Source of the DNA: Flavobacterium buctense
Lineage (GTDB): Bacteria > Bacteroidota > Bacteroidia > Flavobacteriales > Flavobacteriaceae
DNA: 64,000 nucleotides
NCBI RefSeq assembly: GCF_014486695.1
Contig: NZ_JACTAB010000001.1
Location: forward strand, 496,001 to 560,000
Reading direction: 5' to 3'
Part shown: positions 13,999 through 22,502 of the stretch, one piece after another
Position numbering within the stretch: the first letter of the stretch is position 1
Layout of the letters: the number at the start of each line of letters is the position of its first letter
The notes under the pieces: model-generated
Told to the model about the DNA's origin: nothing
Seen by the model: only the letters and a program-made list of their open reading frames with translations
Database searches by the model: none
Program-made: the position numbers and the translations under genes

Positions 13999-16502
13999 TT
14001 TTTGAAAGTAATTAATAGTTCAAACCCTTTTGAATAATCAGGATTGTATTCTATGCTCGCGTTAAAGTCATTCTCTAATATTCTTTTGACATGACTTAAG
14101 CCTAGACCAGCTCCTTTTGTTGAAGTAACCCCTTCCTCAAATATTAATTCTTTTGCAATTGAATTGTCTAATGATTTTCCTATATCTTTAATTGATAAAA
14201 CAAGATTTCCGTTTTCATTTTCAAAATCAAACATTACTCTTGAAGCGCCTTTCTTTTTGGAATTATTCAAAATGTTATCTAGAACAACCGATAATTCGAT
14301 TGGTTGAAATTCTTTTTCAAATACAAGTTGATTATTTGAAAACTCATAGCTCATTTCTTTATGTAGTGAGCCATAAATATTTTTCACATAATTTTCAATA
14401 TATCCAACAATATTTTCTGTAGTTGAAAGCCTAGCTTCTAGAAAGCCCGATTTTGTTGTAAACTTTGTTAGAGTATTAATTTTTTCGTTGACTAGACTAA
14501 TTTCTTGTAGAAATTCAAAAAATTCATTTTTATCAATGGAGCCTTTTTTATCAATTTTTCTTTTGATAAGTTGAATTTTTTTTGAAATGTCATCTGAATA
14601 GACACCTATGATATGGTTTGAGTCTCGCAAGTCTTTATATGTAATAGTTTCTGACGATCTTAATCTATCTAACTGTCTTTTTCGATTTTCAGCTTTTTGT
14701 TCAGCATCTTTTGCTTTCTGTTCAGCTTCTTTTCTTTTTATCTCTTCTTCACGTCTTTTTAACTCGTGTTCTTTTGCTTCAAACTCTGCTTTTTTTCTCT
14801 TATCCTCTTCTTCTTTTTGCTTTTTTTCAGCTTCTTCCCTTTTTATTTTCTCAAGTTCTGCTATTTTTTCAGCTTCAATACGCTTTTGCCTTTCTTCTTC
14901 CTCACGCTTCTCAGCTTCTTCCTTGTCTTTTATGATTTTATTGAAATTTTCTTCAGTTAATTTAACTTGGTTTAATAGTTCTAAATCATTTGTTTTTTCG
15001 GCTATCTTTTCAAGATCTGTTATGAATTTTGGCTGAACTTCATCAAGTTTTTCATTAACAAGGTTAACCAATTCTCTGTTGTAATCGAGAATTTGGATGT
15101 TCTTATCATCAGTTAAGGTTTTAATTAAATTAACAAAATCAATTTTACTTCCTATGTTATTTAAAGCATCTTCATAAGAATCTTTGTCTTTATCTTCCTT
15201 AAGTCCTTCTCTGTGAAAATCCGCTAATTCTTCGTTTAAAAAATATTTCTTTCTTTTAAATGCCTCACCCCATAGAACCCCAGCAACATATCTTTCAAGT
15301 CTTAAAAATGCTTTGTCTTTAAAGATTGAGAACAATATTTTTTTGCCTGAAGTTTCTACCAATCCACCCGCTCTACTTGATACTTCTTTAAATTCGTTGA
15401 AGTTTTCCGTAATTAAATCTACTTTTCCAAATAAATCTCTCGTCCCAAGAAACCGATTATATCCCTGTTGTTTTCGGTTGTCTAATTCCCAACTATCATC
15501 ACCTACATTTCCATAAGGCTGAACACGAAATCCATTTTTGAATAAAAACACATTTCCATAATTGACGGGCTCTATATCCATCAGTTTGCCAAAATTAATC
15601 TTAGCACTTCTATTTAGAAAGTAAAGATTAATTTCTAAATCATCAATTAAGGAGATATAATTGTTGGACTCTTCTATGTGATAAATTAAAGTACCCCTAT
15701 CAATAATCTTTGTAGTTATAATTTCATTTTTTAAACTTAAATTAATTTGAGTGGTTTTTAAATCAAGTATTTTTAAAATACTGTTATCAACAATTCCGTT
15801 TATTTTGAGATTATTGCTTGAATTATTGTCAACTTCTATAAAGTCTTTTGCTTCAATTTCAATAGTAAAGCTGTTTTCTTTTGAAAATGGATTAATAAGT
15901 TTTTCTAAAGACCGTCTCAGTTCTCTAAGTTTATTTTCATTCCAAGTTGAGTTTAAGTCTTTTATTTTTAATATTGTCCCGTGATTTGTATTGTTTGGGA
16001 AAGCAGTATTGCTCTCAGAACTTTCAAATGGAATTTTTACAGACCCAAAACTTTGTTGAGCATCCTTTTCAAATTCTCCCCAATCAACATTAACTTTAAA
16101 TGTTTCATCATTATTTACTTTCGAAGTAATAAGTTCTAATTTGCCACCTAATCTATCACATGAAAAACGACCTACTCCTTTTGCGCCAGCATAAAATCTT
16201 CTAGATTTTAAATTATTTAAATGTGAAACTCTAGCTAAATCAGCATCTTCAGTATTGTCTTTTTTTGCAGAGTAGGCAACAGCAAACCATTTCTTTTCTA
16301 AATCAAGTTTAGACATTCCTTTACCATTGTCAGCAATTATTATCTCGTCATTATTTAAAGTGATTTTTACATAATCTGCATATGCATCATAAGAGTTTTT
16401 AACAAGTTCATATATTGCGATAAAGTCATCGGTGATTAAGTCTCTACCGATAATATTTTTCATTCCTGTTTTGATATCAAAACTTAAAAGACCTTTATCC
16501 AT
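13995..16502 (-). CDS. Double-GHKL ATPase: MORC/Hsp90-like N-terminus, coiled coil, histidine-kinase-like C-terminus
   Basis: An 835-residue protein with no transmembrane segment. N-terminal GHKL site: N box ELVKNSYDAYAD (E32-D43), G1 IADNGKGM (residues 56-63), G2 GAKGVGRFS (106-114). A middle region follows, then a highly charged coiled coil (about 520-640) of EEAEKREEEERQKRIEAE-like repeats. The C-terminus (about 616-835) is a second GHKL module resembling a sensor kinase: a helical pair containing RDSNHIIGVY (H630 is a possible phospho-acceptor), N box DNILNNSKKKGA, G1 IKDIGKS and G2 TSTKGAGLGLSHVKRIL. Its ATG shares one base with the methyltransferase stop (TAATG) and its end overlaps the receiver gene. 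It probably senses DNA or a phage component and signals to the receiver protein; both activities are inferred. Confidence 0.8.
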   Translation of the reverse strand: MDKGLLSFDIKTGMKNIIGRDLITDDFIAIYELVKNSYDAYADYVKITLNNDEIIIADNGKGMSKLDLEKKWFAVAYSAKKDNTEDADLARVSHLNNLKSRRFYAGAKGVGRFSCDRLGGKLELITSKVNNDETFKVNVDWGEFEKDAQQSFGSVKIPFESSESNTAFPNNTNHGTILKIKDLNSTWNENKLRELRRSLEKLINPFSKENSFTIEIEAKDFIEVDNNSSNNLKINGIVDNSILKILDLKTTQINLSLKNEIITTKIIDRGTLIYHIEESNNYISLIDDLEINLYFLNRSAKINFGKLMDIEPVNYGNVFLFKNGFRVQPYGNVGDDSWELDNRKQQGYNRFLGTRDLFGKVDLITENFNEFKEVSSRAGGLVETSGKKILFSIFKDKAFLRLERYVAGVLWGEAFKRKKYFLNEELADFHREGLKEDKDKDSYEDALNNIGSKIDFVNLIKTLTDDKNIQILDYNRELVNLVNEKLDEVQPKFITDLEKIAEKTNDLELLNQVKLTEENFNKIIKDKEEAEKREEEERQKRIEAEKIAELEKIKREEAEKKQKEEEDKRKKAEFEAKEHELKRREEEIKRKEAEQKAKDAEQKAENRKRQLDRLRSSETITYKDLRDSNHIIGVYSDDISKKIQLIKRKIDKKGSIDKNEFFEFLQEISLVNEKINTLTKFTTKSGFLEARLSTTENIVGYIENYVKNIYGSLHKEMSYEFSNNQLVFEKEFQPIELSVVLDNILNNSKKKGASRVMFDFENENGNLVLSIKDIGKSLDNSIAKELIFEEGVTSTKGAGLGLSHVKRILENDFNASIEYNPDYSKGFELLITFKK

Positions 16503-17719
16503 TAAATAAGTTGTTTTAAAATAAGTCCACTTTGCTCACTAAATAACGGCGGAATAGCGTTTCCAATTTGGGTATATCTCGGCACTTCTTGTGTTCTGCG
16601 TTTTCCGCCAGTGGTGTATTTTCCTTGAAAGATGTACCAATCAGGAAATGATTGTATACGAGCATATTCACGAACGGTTAAAATTCTTGGTTCTTCATAA
16701 TGAATGTAGTCGTCAGGCAGAGTGGTTATTGTTGGACTTTTGTCTAAACCATTAAGGGGAATAACAGTATGTTTTTTAATATTGAAACGTTCTCTAATTT
16801 CTTTGCTTAAGTCTAAATTTCTTCTATCATGGGTTACCGCCAAAATATCTTTAAAGCGTTCAAGAATAATGGGTGAATGTTTTGGGAATCTATGACTGTT
16901 TGGGATTTTATCCTCTACCCCTTGACGCATCAATTTTTGATAATTATTCTTTTCTTTTCCATAGATTCCAGAGTCAAACGATAAAGAATCAGGAGTTGGT
17001 TTCAAACCATTTTTCTTGAATAAATCAGAAATTGCATCTTGCAAGTTAGTATCAATTGTAAGCCCTTTTTCTTTTAAAAACTCGAATTTGTTTTCTTTGA
17101 GTAAAGAGAAAAATGTTTCAACTTTTTCTTGTGATGCATTTTTTAATTCTTTTTGAATGCCCACTAATATGAAGCGTGTTCTTTTTTGCGGCACGCCATA
17201 TTCGCCAAAGTTTACTAATTGTCCTTTAACATAATAACCTGCATCATCTAGTTTTTGAGTTACAATGGAGGAATAGGCAACACCTTTTTCTTTGTTCTTT
17301 TTAAATTCCATTGTAAAACCTTTTACATTTTCAAAGAAAATTATTTTTGGTTTTACGGTTTCAACAAACTTTATATAGGAATCAATCAAAAGGTTTCGTA
17401 GGTCATTTTCATTTCGTCTTCCTGCCATAGAGAAGCCTTGGCAAGGCGGTCCGCCAGCTATCATTGTCACTTTTCCTTGAAGTTTGATAAGGTGTTTGTT
17501 ATGATGAGCTAGGATTTCGTTTATGTCATGTGCTTCTTTTGGTAGCCATTTAGGCCAATCAAAATGATTTTTGTTTTCAATAAGATTGTAGTCTAGAGTT
17601 TTGAAAGCATCAGGACTTTTTTCAATTGCAAATAATCCTTTCCAGCCGGCTTGATGTAAGCCAAGAGATAGCCCGCCACAGCCCGCAAATAAGTCTATGT
17701 AGGTTAATTTTTTTGACAT
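16502..17719 (-). CDS. dcm: DNA (cytosine-5) methyltransferase
   Basis: A 405-residue C5-cytosine methyltransferase. Conserved motifs in order: I DLFAGCGGLSLG, IV GGPPCQGFSMAG with the catalytic Cys, VI FFENVKGF, VIII QKRTRFILVG, IX VREYARIQSFPD and X GNAIPP. The target-recognition region lies between VIII and IX. It heads a four-gene operon with the double-GHKL ATPase, the receiver-like protein and the HNH endonuclease, and is expected to protect host sites from that nuclease. Recognition sequence cannot be read from sequence. It has a -7 promoter element just upstream. Its composition is more AT-rich than the flanking housekeeping genes. Confidence 0.95.
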   Translation of the reverse strand: MSKKLTYIDLFAGCGGLSLGLHQAGWKGLFAIEKSPDAFKTLDYNLIENKNHFDWPKWLPKEAHDINEILAHHNKHLIKLQGKVTMIAGGPPCQGFSMAGRRNENDLRNLLIDSYIKFVETVKPKIIFFENVKGFTMEFKKNKEKGVAYSSIVTQKLDDAGYYVKGQLVNFGEYGVPQKRTRFILVGIQKELKNASQEKVETFFSLLKENKFEFLKEKGLTIDTNLQDAISDLFKKNGLKPTPDSLSFDSGIYGKEKNNYQKLMRQGVEDKIPNSHRFPKHSPIILERFKDILAVTHDRRNLDLSKEIRERFNIKKHTVIPLNGLDKSPTITTLPDDYIHYEEPRILTVREYARIQSFPDWYIFQGKYTTGGKRRTQEVPRYTQIGNAIPPLFSEQSGLILKQLI

Positions 17720-17735
17720 AAAATAACATTATGAA

Positions 17736-17743
17736 CAAAAATA
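17736..17743 (-). promoter_or_regulatory. Promoter -7 element of the methyltransferase operon
   Basis: On the minus strand TATTTTTG matches TAnnTTTG; it ends 17 nt before the dcm ATG, predicting a leader of only about 12 nt. No clear -33 element was identified. Confidence 0.5.
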
Positions 17744-17789
17744 TAGAAAAAAACCTCATAAAATACAAAAAAGTAGTGAAGGGAACAAA

Positions 17790-18050
17790 TTATTTTGTGG
17801 TTAGAGTAAAAATGGTTTTAAAATAATTCTCCAGAGCCCTTCTAAATAATTCTGTATCTAACTTCAAAAGTTCTTCTTTTACATTCCATCCCTCAATGTA
17901 TTCTTCATCTTCTTTGCAGATTTCTTGACCGTTTAGTTTTCGAGTCAAGATATCGCTAAGTAGCACATCATCGCAGCTATAATAAAGTGGATAATGTTTT
18001 TCGATGAAATCCCAATATTCAAATCCTGAGTTGTTTTTTTGTTCTTGCAT
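17790..18050 (-). CDS. Small acidic protein of unknown function upstream of dcm
   Basis: An 86-residue, acidic, probably helical protein (FEYWDFIEKHYPLYYSCDDV, then CKEDEEYIEGW and ELFRRALENYFKTIF). No helix-turn-helix, signal or transmembrane segment is apparent. It lies on the same strand 70 nt upstream of dcm, separated by a promoter-like element, so it may be a separate unit or a leading gene of the restriction operon. It is not recognised; a role as controller or antitoxin-like protein is only suggested by position. Confidence 0.5.
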   Translation of the reverse strand: MQEQKNNSGFEYWDFIEKHYPLYYSCDDVLLSDILTRKLNGQEICKEDEEYIEGWNVKEELLKLDTELFRRALENYFKTIFTLTTK

Positions 18051-18179
18051 TGCTTTGGTTTTTTGTTTACTAATTTAAGAAATTGAAGTGATTTGTACGC
18101 CTTTAATTGTAAGCATAAATCCTGTTTGTTTGCAGAATTTATGAACAATGTTTTAGCCTATGGTAATGACAAAGTGTAG

Positions 18180-18310
18180 GCTTCTCGATTAGCTTCGCTC
18201 TGTTCGGCTAAAGCCTCGGGTCATTTCATATCGTTCGCGAACGATATGAAACACTCGAAGTGACGGCTGCCCTTCGACTCCCGATAAATATCGGGACAGG
18301 GTGACAATCG
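18180..18310. repeat. Compound palindromic repeat
   Basis: Between the 86-residue gene and the M13 peptidase gene (338 nt without a gene). It contains GCTTCTCGATTAGC, a perfect 28-bp palindrome at 18224-18251 (half-site TTTCATATCGTTCG), ACACTCGAAGTGACGG, then CCCTTCGACTCCCGATA-AA-TATCGGG (hairpin 18280-18295) and AGGGTGACAA. It shares its frame with the repeat at 9271-9314. Confidence 0.85.
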
Positions 18311-18338
18311 TTATATCAATTGGCTTTAGTGGTAAAAC

Positions 18339-18367
18339 AAAAAACCCCAACGTCTCCGTCAGGGTTT
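18339..18367 (-). terminator. Terminator of the M13 peptidase gene
   Basis: Minus-strand stem AAACCCTGACG / CGTTGGGGTTT closed by a GAGA tetraloop and followed by six T. Confidence 0.8.
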
Positions 18368-18387
18368 ATATATCTTTTGAAATTCTT

Positions 18388-20403
18388 CTACCAAATCTTC
18401 ACACGCTTTTCAGGCGCTAAGTACAACGAATCTGTTGGTTTAATATTAAACGCTTCGTAGAACTCCGGGATATTGCGCACTGTACCGTTTACTCTGAATA
18501 GGGCTGGTGAGTGAGGGTCGGAGGCAATTTGACTGCGCAGGGCTTCGGCACGGGATTTTTCTAACCATACTTGTCCCCAACCTAGGAATACGCGTTGCAT
18601 GCCGGTGAAGCCGTCCATTACGGGTGCTTCTTTTCCGTTTAAACTGGCTTTGTAGGCTTTGATGGAAATGCTCAATCCGCCTAAGTCGCCTATGTTTTCC
18701 CCTAGGGTAAAGGCACCGTTTACATTCAAATCAGGGAAAGCTTTGAAGCTGCTGTATTGGTCAACCAAAGCGGCAGTTTTCTTTTTGAAAGCGGCTAAGT
18801 CTTGTGGTGTCCACCAGTTTTTCATTTCGCCTTTGCCATTAAAAGCACTTCCTTGGTCGTCAAAACCGTGGCCTATTTCGTGACCAATTACGGCTCCGAT
18901 GCCACCATAGTTTACAGCATCATCAGCATTCAAATCAAAGAAAGGTGGTTTCAAAATCGCGGCCGGGAATACAATCTCGTTTAACGATGGGTTGTAGTAA
19001 GCGTTTACCGTTTGTGGGTTCATGCCCCATTCGGTGCGGTCTACCGGTTTACCCAGTTTGGCTAAGTTGCGGTTGTATTCAAATTCGGCAGAGCGTAAAC
19101 CGTTACCGTATAAATCGTTTTTGTCAATTTTAAGGGCTGAGTAATCTCTCCACTTGTCAGGGTAGCCAATTTTAATCATAAAGTTATCCACCTTTTTCAA
19201 GGCTTCTTTTTTGGTCGCCGGACTCATCCAATCTAGTTTTTTGATGCTTTCGGCATAGGCTTTTAATAGGTTTTCAACCATAGTCACCATGCGTTCTTTG
19301 GCTTCGGGAGAGAAGTGTTTTTTGACATAGACTTTCCCCACAATTTCGCCCAAACCACCGTTTACAACATCAACGGCACGTTTCCAATCTTCTTGTTGCT
19401 TCTCAACGCCATAAAGGGTTTTGCTGTAAAACTCAAATTTTTGGTTGTCTAAGGCAGTGGTTAAACTTTCGCTTGAGTTGTTGATTAAACCCCATTTTAA
19501 ATAGGTTTTCCAAGTGTCAATTGGGGTGTTTTTGATGATGTTGTTTAGGCTTTTAATATAGTTTACTTGAGTCACTACTAGTTTTTTCTCTTTGTCAACT
19601 CCGGCATTTTTGAACATGGCCGTCCAGTTGAAATCGGGCATCAACGTTTTTAAATCTTTCACAGCGTAAGCATTGTATAGTTTTATAATGTCGCGCGTGT
19701 CTTCTTTTTTCATGTGCTGGTTAGCTAAAGTAGTTTCCAAAGCCATGATTTTGGTGGCACTTTCAGCAGCATTTGGCATGTTGGTCAGTTGGAACATCTT
19801 TTCGATGTAGGCTACATATTTTGTACGGATATCAGCCATCTTAGCGTCGGTAGCCAAATAGTATTCTCTTTCCGGAAGTCCGAGACCGCCTTGCCAAGTG
19901 ATTAAAGTGTATTTCGTAGGATCTTTAAAATCAGTATAGACCGAAACGTTGAACGGAATGGGCACGCCGTTGCGGTTGGCTTGTCCAAAATAAGCGGCTA
20001 AATCGTCATAAGAAGCAATGGCGTCGATGGCTTTTAATTCGGGTTGGATAGGCGCAACACCTTTGGCATCACGTCCTTTTCGGTCCATAAACGAAGCGTA
20101 GTAGTCACCGATTTTTTGTTCGTCGGAACCTTCGGTATTACTGCCTTTGGCGGCTTCTTCGATGATGGCTTTGACGTCTTTTTGCGATTGGTCTAATAGC
20201 ATGTCAAAAGCACCGTAAGAAGCTTTGTCTGCCGGAATTTTGGCGGTTTTCATCCAAGCACCGTTGACATAAGCGGCAAAGTTATCGCCGGGTTTTACCA
20301 GCGTGTCCATATTCTTTTTATTGATACCTGAGGTGAGTTCTTTTTGGCTGCAAGCGGTCAGTAAGACGGCAGCCAATAATAAGGTGATTTTTGCGTTCTG
20401 CAT
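18388..20403 (-). CDS. M13 family zinc metallopeptidase, lipoprotein (PepO-like)
   Basis: A 671-residue neprilysin-type endopeptidase anchored to the envelope as a lipoprotein (MQNAK, lipobox LLTACS). The M13 N-terminal domain begins with DTLVKPGDNFAAYVNGAWMK; substrate-binding NAYYNPSLNEIVFPA precedes the zinc motif GHEIGHGFDDQG (HExxH), and GENIGDLGG gives the third ligand and the family ExxxD. Expected to cut short peptides in the periplasm. Ends with KRVKIW, like the usual M13 C-terminus. Monocistronic with its own terminator. Confidence 0.95.
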   Translation of the reverse strand: MQNAKITLLLAAVLLTACSQKELTSGINKKNMDTLVKPGDNFAAYVNGAWMKTAKIPADKASYGAFDMLLDQSQKDVKAIIEEAAKGSNTEGSDEQKIGDYYASFMDRKGRDAKGVAPIQPELKAIDAIASYDDLAAYFGQANRNGVPIPFNVSVYTDFKDPTKYTLITWQGGLGLPEREYYLATDAKMADIRTKYVAYIEKMFQLTNMPNAAESATKIMALETTLANQHMKKEDTRDIIKLYNAYAVKDLKTLMPDFNWTAMFKNAGVDKEKKLVVTQVNYIKSLNNIIKNTPIDTWKTYLKWGLINNSSESLTTALDNQKFEFYSKTLYGVEKQQEDWKRAVDVVNGGLGEIVGKVYVKKHFSPEAKERMVTMVENLLKAYAESIKKLDWMSPATKKEALKKVDNFMIKIGYPDKWRDYSALKIDKNDLYGNGLRSAEFEYNRNLAKLGKPVDRTEWGMNPQTVNAYYNPSLNEIVFPAAILKPPFFDLNADDAVNYGGIGAVIGHEIGHGFDDQGSAFNGKGEMKNWWTPQDLAAFKKKTAALVDQYSSFKAFPDLNVNGAFTLGENIGDLGGLSISIKAYKASLNGKEAPVMDGFTGMQRVFLGWGQVWLEKSRAEALRSQIASDPHSPALFRVNGTVRNIPEFYEAFNIKPTDSLYLAPEKRVKIW

Positions 20404-20458
20404 AGTTTTAGTTTGATGATTAGAACGCTAAAGTAGTCAAAAATATTAGGTTATGGTG

Positions 20459-22447
20459 TTAAAAGCTATAGTTGAGGTTGAGGAAAATGTTTCTGCCCAT
20501 GCGTGGGATTTTGTTCCAATCGGAATAAGTGGTGTAATACGCATCGAGTAAATTTTCGACACCGATTTTAGTATACAAACGGCTACCGGAAAACACAAAC
20601 TTATACCCAAAATGGGCATTGAGTACTGCAAAATCAGCTGTTTTGGTTTCGCCATAAGTGGAACCGATTTTGGTTTGCGCTGCATTGCCTACGCCTTCCA
20701 AAGTAGCATTGAAACGCGCTTGGGTAAAAGTAAAAGCGGTTCGGTAGTTCAACGGGTTAATGAGTGGTAAATCATCGTGGTTGCTGTCTTTTCCCAAACT
20801 GTAGAGCAAGTTTATATTCCATTTCCAATGTTGGTTTACTATCCATTCCGAATTGAAATCGACATTAAAAATCGTTGCATAATTCAAAGCCGTGTACAAC
20901 TTTACGCCATTGGCCCCAATGGTCATCGGCACCAAAGTCTCCTCGGGTGTACCAATGATATAATTGTTTATGTGGAAATAGGAGGTTGTGATTTTGGCAT
21001 TGATTTTTTCTTTTTGGTAACCAAAGAATAGATTGCTTTCCAGAGACTTTTCGTTTTTCAAATTTGGGTTGCCTACATAGTCAAATCGGTCGGAGCTGTT
21101 GAACAAATAAAAACCATAACCTTCGGAAACCGACGGTGCTCTTTCGCCATAACCTGCGCCAAAGCCGTAAACCCAGCCGTTTTTGTTGTAGTTGTAATTG
21201 GCGGCGATGCTTTTTAAGAAACGCGATTTTTGGGCTTGCATTTCGGGGTAAAAAATCTGCAGACTTTGTAAACCGAAATCACTCGCGACCTCATTGGAAT
21301 GACTTCCGACTGAAACCGACATTTTCAAACCCGAATGGCAGTTAAAAACCCAATTATCTTCAGCAAACAAACCGGTATAAAAAGTGCGGACATCGGGCCA
21401 AGTGTACATGAACATGCTGTTTTCATCCGGATTGGTTGGATACATGGTCATTTCGGCTACGGATTGGTTGTAAAACGAATTCAGATTCGCCAAAAAGTGG
21501 TGGTTGTTTTTCACGCCGCTGATTTTAGAATACAGTCCGAAAGTTTTGCTCCAACCCGGCATGTCCATGTGAATAGGAACCGATGGACGAGTCGTGTCAT
21601 CCATCCTATGGGTGATGGTGTTGAAGTAGATTTTGGTTTCCCAGTTTTTTAGCCAAGGCGATTTTGGGAGCACTACATATTTGACCGAAGTGATTAAGGC
21701 TTCCGCCAAAGAAACATCCATAGGCAAAGCCGGATAGCCTACATCGGTAGCTTTGTCGTAAATGACCGAAGCTTCGAGCAGTTTATTTGGGCTAAATTTA
21801 AAACCCGAAGTGACAGAGAGATTCAGTTTTCGGAATTGGGAGTACAGGATTTCTTTCTCGTTTCCGGCAACGTAGTTATCGGCTTCGCGAAACATCACAT
21901 CGGCGTCAAAATAGTAAGTGCTGTCGGCATAATTGACCGATGAACCGATTATTTTTTGACGGTTGTTAGACTCAAAACCGGTGTTTAGGGCGAAGTTCCA
22001 ATGGGGTTTGCCGAATTTACTTTGGGTGCGTTTTAAATCGATAGCGCCACCAATAGTGGAGCCAAAACAACTGCCTTGTTGCCCTGAATTGACGGTTGCT
22101 TCCGAAAGATTAGACACTTCAACATAAGAAGTAATTGGGTCCATTTTATCGGTACAAGCGCCAAAAATGCGCATACCGTCGATGGTAATTAAGGTCCTTT
22201 CGGTAGCCATGCTGTTGATAATGGGTTCCCATGCGTAAGCGCCACGTTTGACCAAATCGACTTTGCTTCCTTTGTCTAAAAACTCATCGATGGAAGCTAG
22301 AGATTTGGTTAGTTTTTCGTGGATTTGTGTTTTTTTGCCAATGACAATGACTTCTTTTAAATCTTTGGGCACCAAAGAATCTTTTACTTCTTGGGCATAC
22401 GAAAAGAAGCTACTGAACAACAGCAACAGGATTGTATTTTTCATCAC
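20459..22447 (-). CDS. TonB-dependent receptor, NosA/OprC-like (copper)
   Basis: A 662-residue outer-membrane receptor with signal peptide (cleavage after SYAQ), a plug starting at LKEVIVIGKK and a 22-strand barrel ending in the aromatic NIFLNLNYSF. The plug contains DGMRIFGACTDKMDPITSYV, resembling the Cys/Met segment G-x-C-x3-MDPxTxY of copper receptors OprC and NosA, rather than a siderophore receptor. It follows a Met/His-rich lipoprotein and a CNGKC protein whose promoter carries an FNR-type box shared with the regulator gene. I infer copper uptake that feeds NosZ. There is a probable attenuator in front of it. Confidence 0.85.
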   Translation of the reverse strand: MMKNTILLLLFSSFFSYAQEVKDSLVPKDLKEVIVIGKKTQIHEKLTKSLASIDEFLDKGSKVDLVKRGAYAWEPIINSMATERTLITIDGMRIFGACTDKMDPITSYVEVSNLSEATVNSGQQGSCFGSTIGGAIDLKRTQSKFGKPHWNFALNTGFESNNRQKIIGSSVNYADSTYYFDADVMFREADNYVAGNEKEILYSQFRKLNLSVTSGFKFSPNKLLEASVIYDKATDVGYPALPMDVSLAEALITSVKYVVLPKSPWLKNWETKIYFNTITHRMDDTTRPSVPIHMDMPGWSKTFGLYSKISGVKNNHHFLANLNSFYNQSVAEMTMYPTNPDENSMFMYTWPDVRTFYTGLFAEDNWVFNCHSGLKMSVSVGSHSNEVASDFGLQSLQIFYPEMQAQKSRFLKSIAANYNYNKNGWVYGFGAGYGERAPSVSEGYGFYLFNSSDRFDYVGNPNLKNEKSLESNLFFGYQKEKINAKITTSYFHINNYIIGTPEETLVPMTIGANGVKLYTALNYATIFNVDFNSEWIVNQHWKWNINLLYSLGKDSNHDDLPLINPLNYRTAFTFTQARFNATLEGVGNAAQTKIGSTYGETKTADFAVLNAHFGYKFVFSGSRLYTKIGVENLLDAYYTTYSDWNKIPRMGRNIFLNLNYSF

Positions 22448-22457
22448 AGTCAGATTT

Positions 22458-22493
22458 AAAAAGGTCTCACCAGTCTTAAAGCAAGACCTTTTT
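22458..22493 (-). terminator. Intra-operon terminator or attenuator before the TonB receptor gene
   Basis: Stem AAAAAGGTCT / AGACCTTTTT (22458-22467 with 22484-22493) with a T-run on the minus strand, in the 55-nt gap before the receptor ATG. A second, overlapping hairpin GTCTT-GCTTT-AAGAC is possible, so the two could compete. Confidence 0.6.
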
Positions 22494-22502
22494 GAAGTGG
22501 AT

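Noticed and set aside
14608..15036. Plus-strand frames rich in Phe/Ser/Leu inside the GHKL gene
   Set aside because: They are the antisense of the Glu/Lys-rich coiled coil; the hydrophobic look is a product of that composition.
12295..18050. Prophage or integrative element carrying the restriction operon
   Set aside because: No integrase, transposase, tRNA gene or flanking attachment repeat was found; only AT richness and nearby repeats suggest transfer.
18224..18251. Perfect 28-bp palindrome as operator or transposon end
   Set aside because: Its frame is shared with the repeat at 9271-9314 and no gene start lies close, so a repeat-family core is the simpler explanation.
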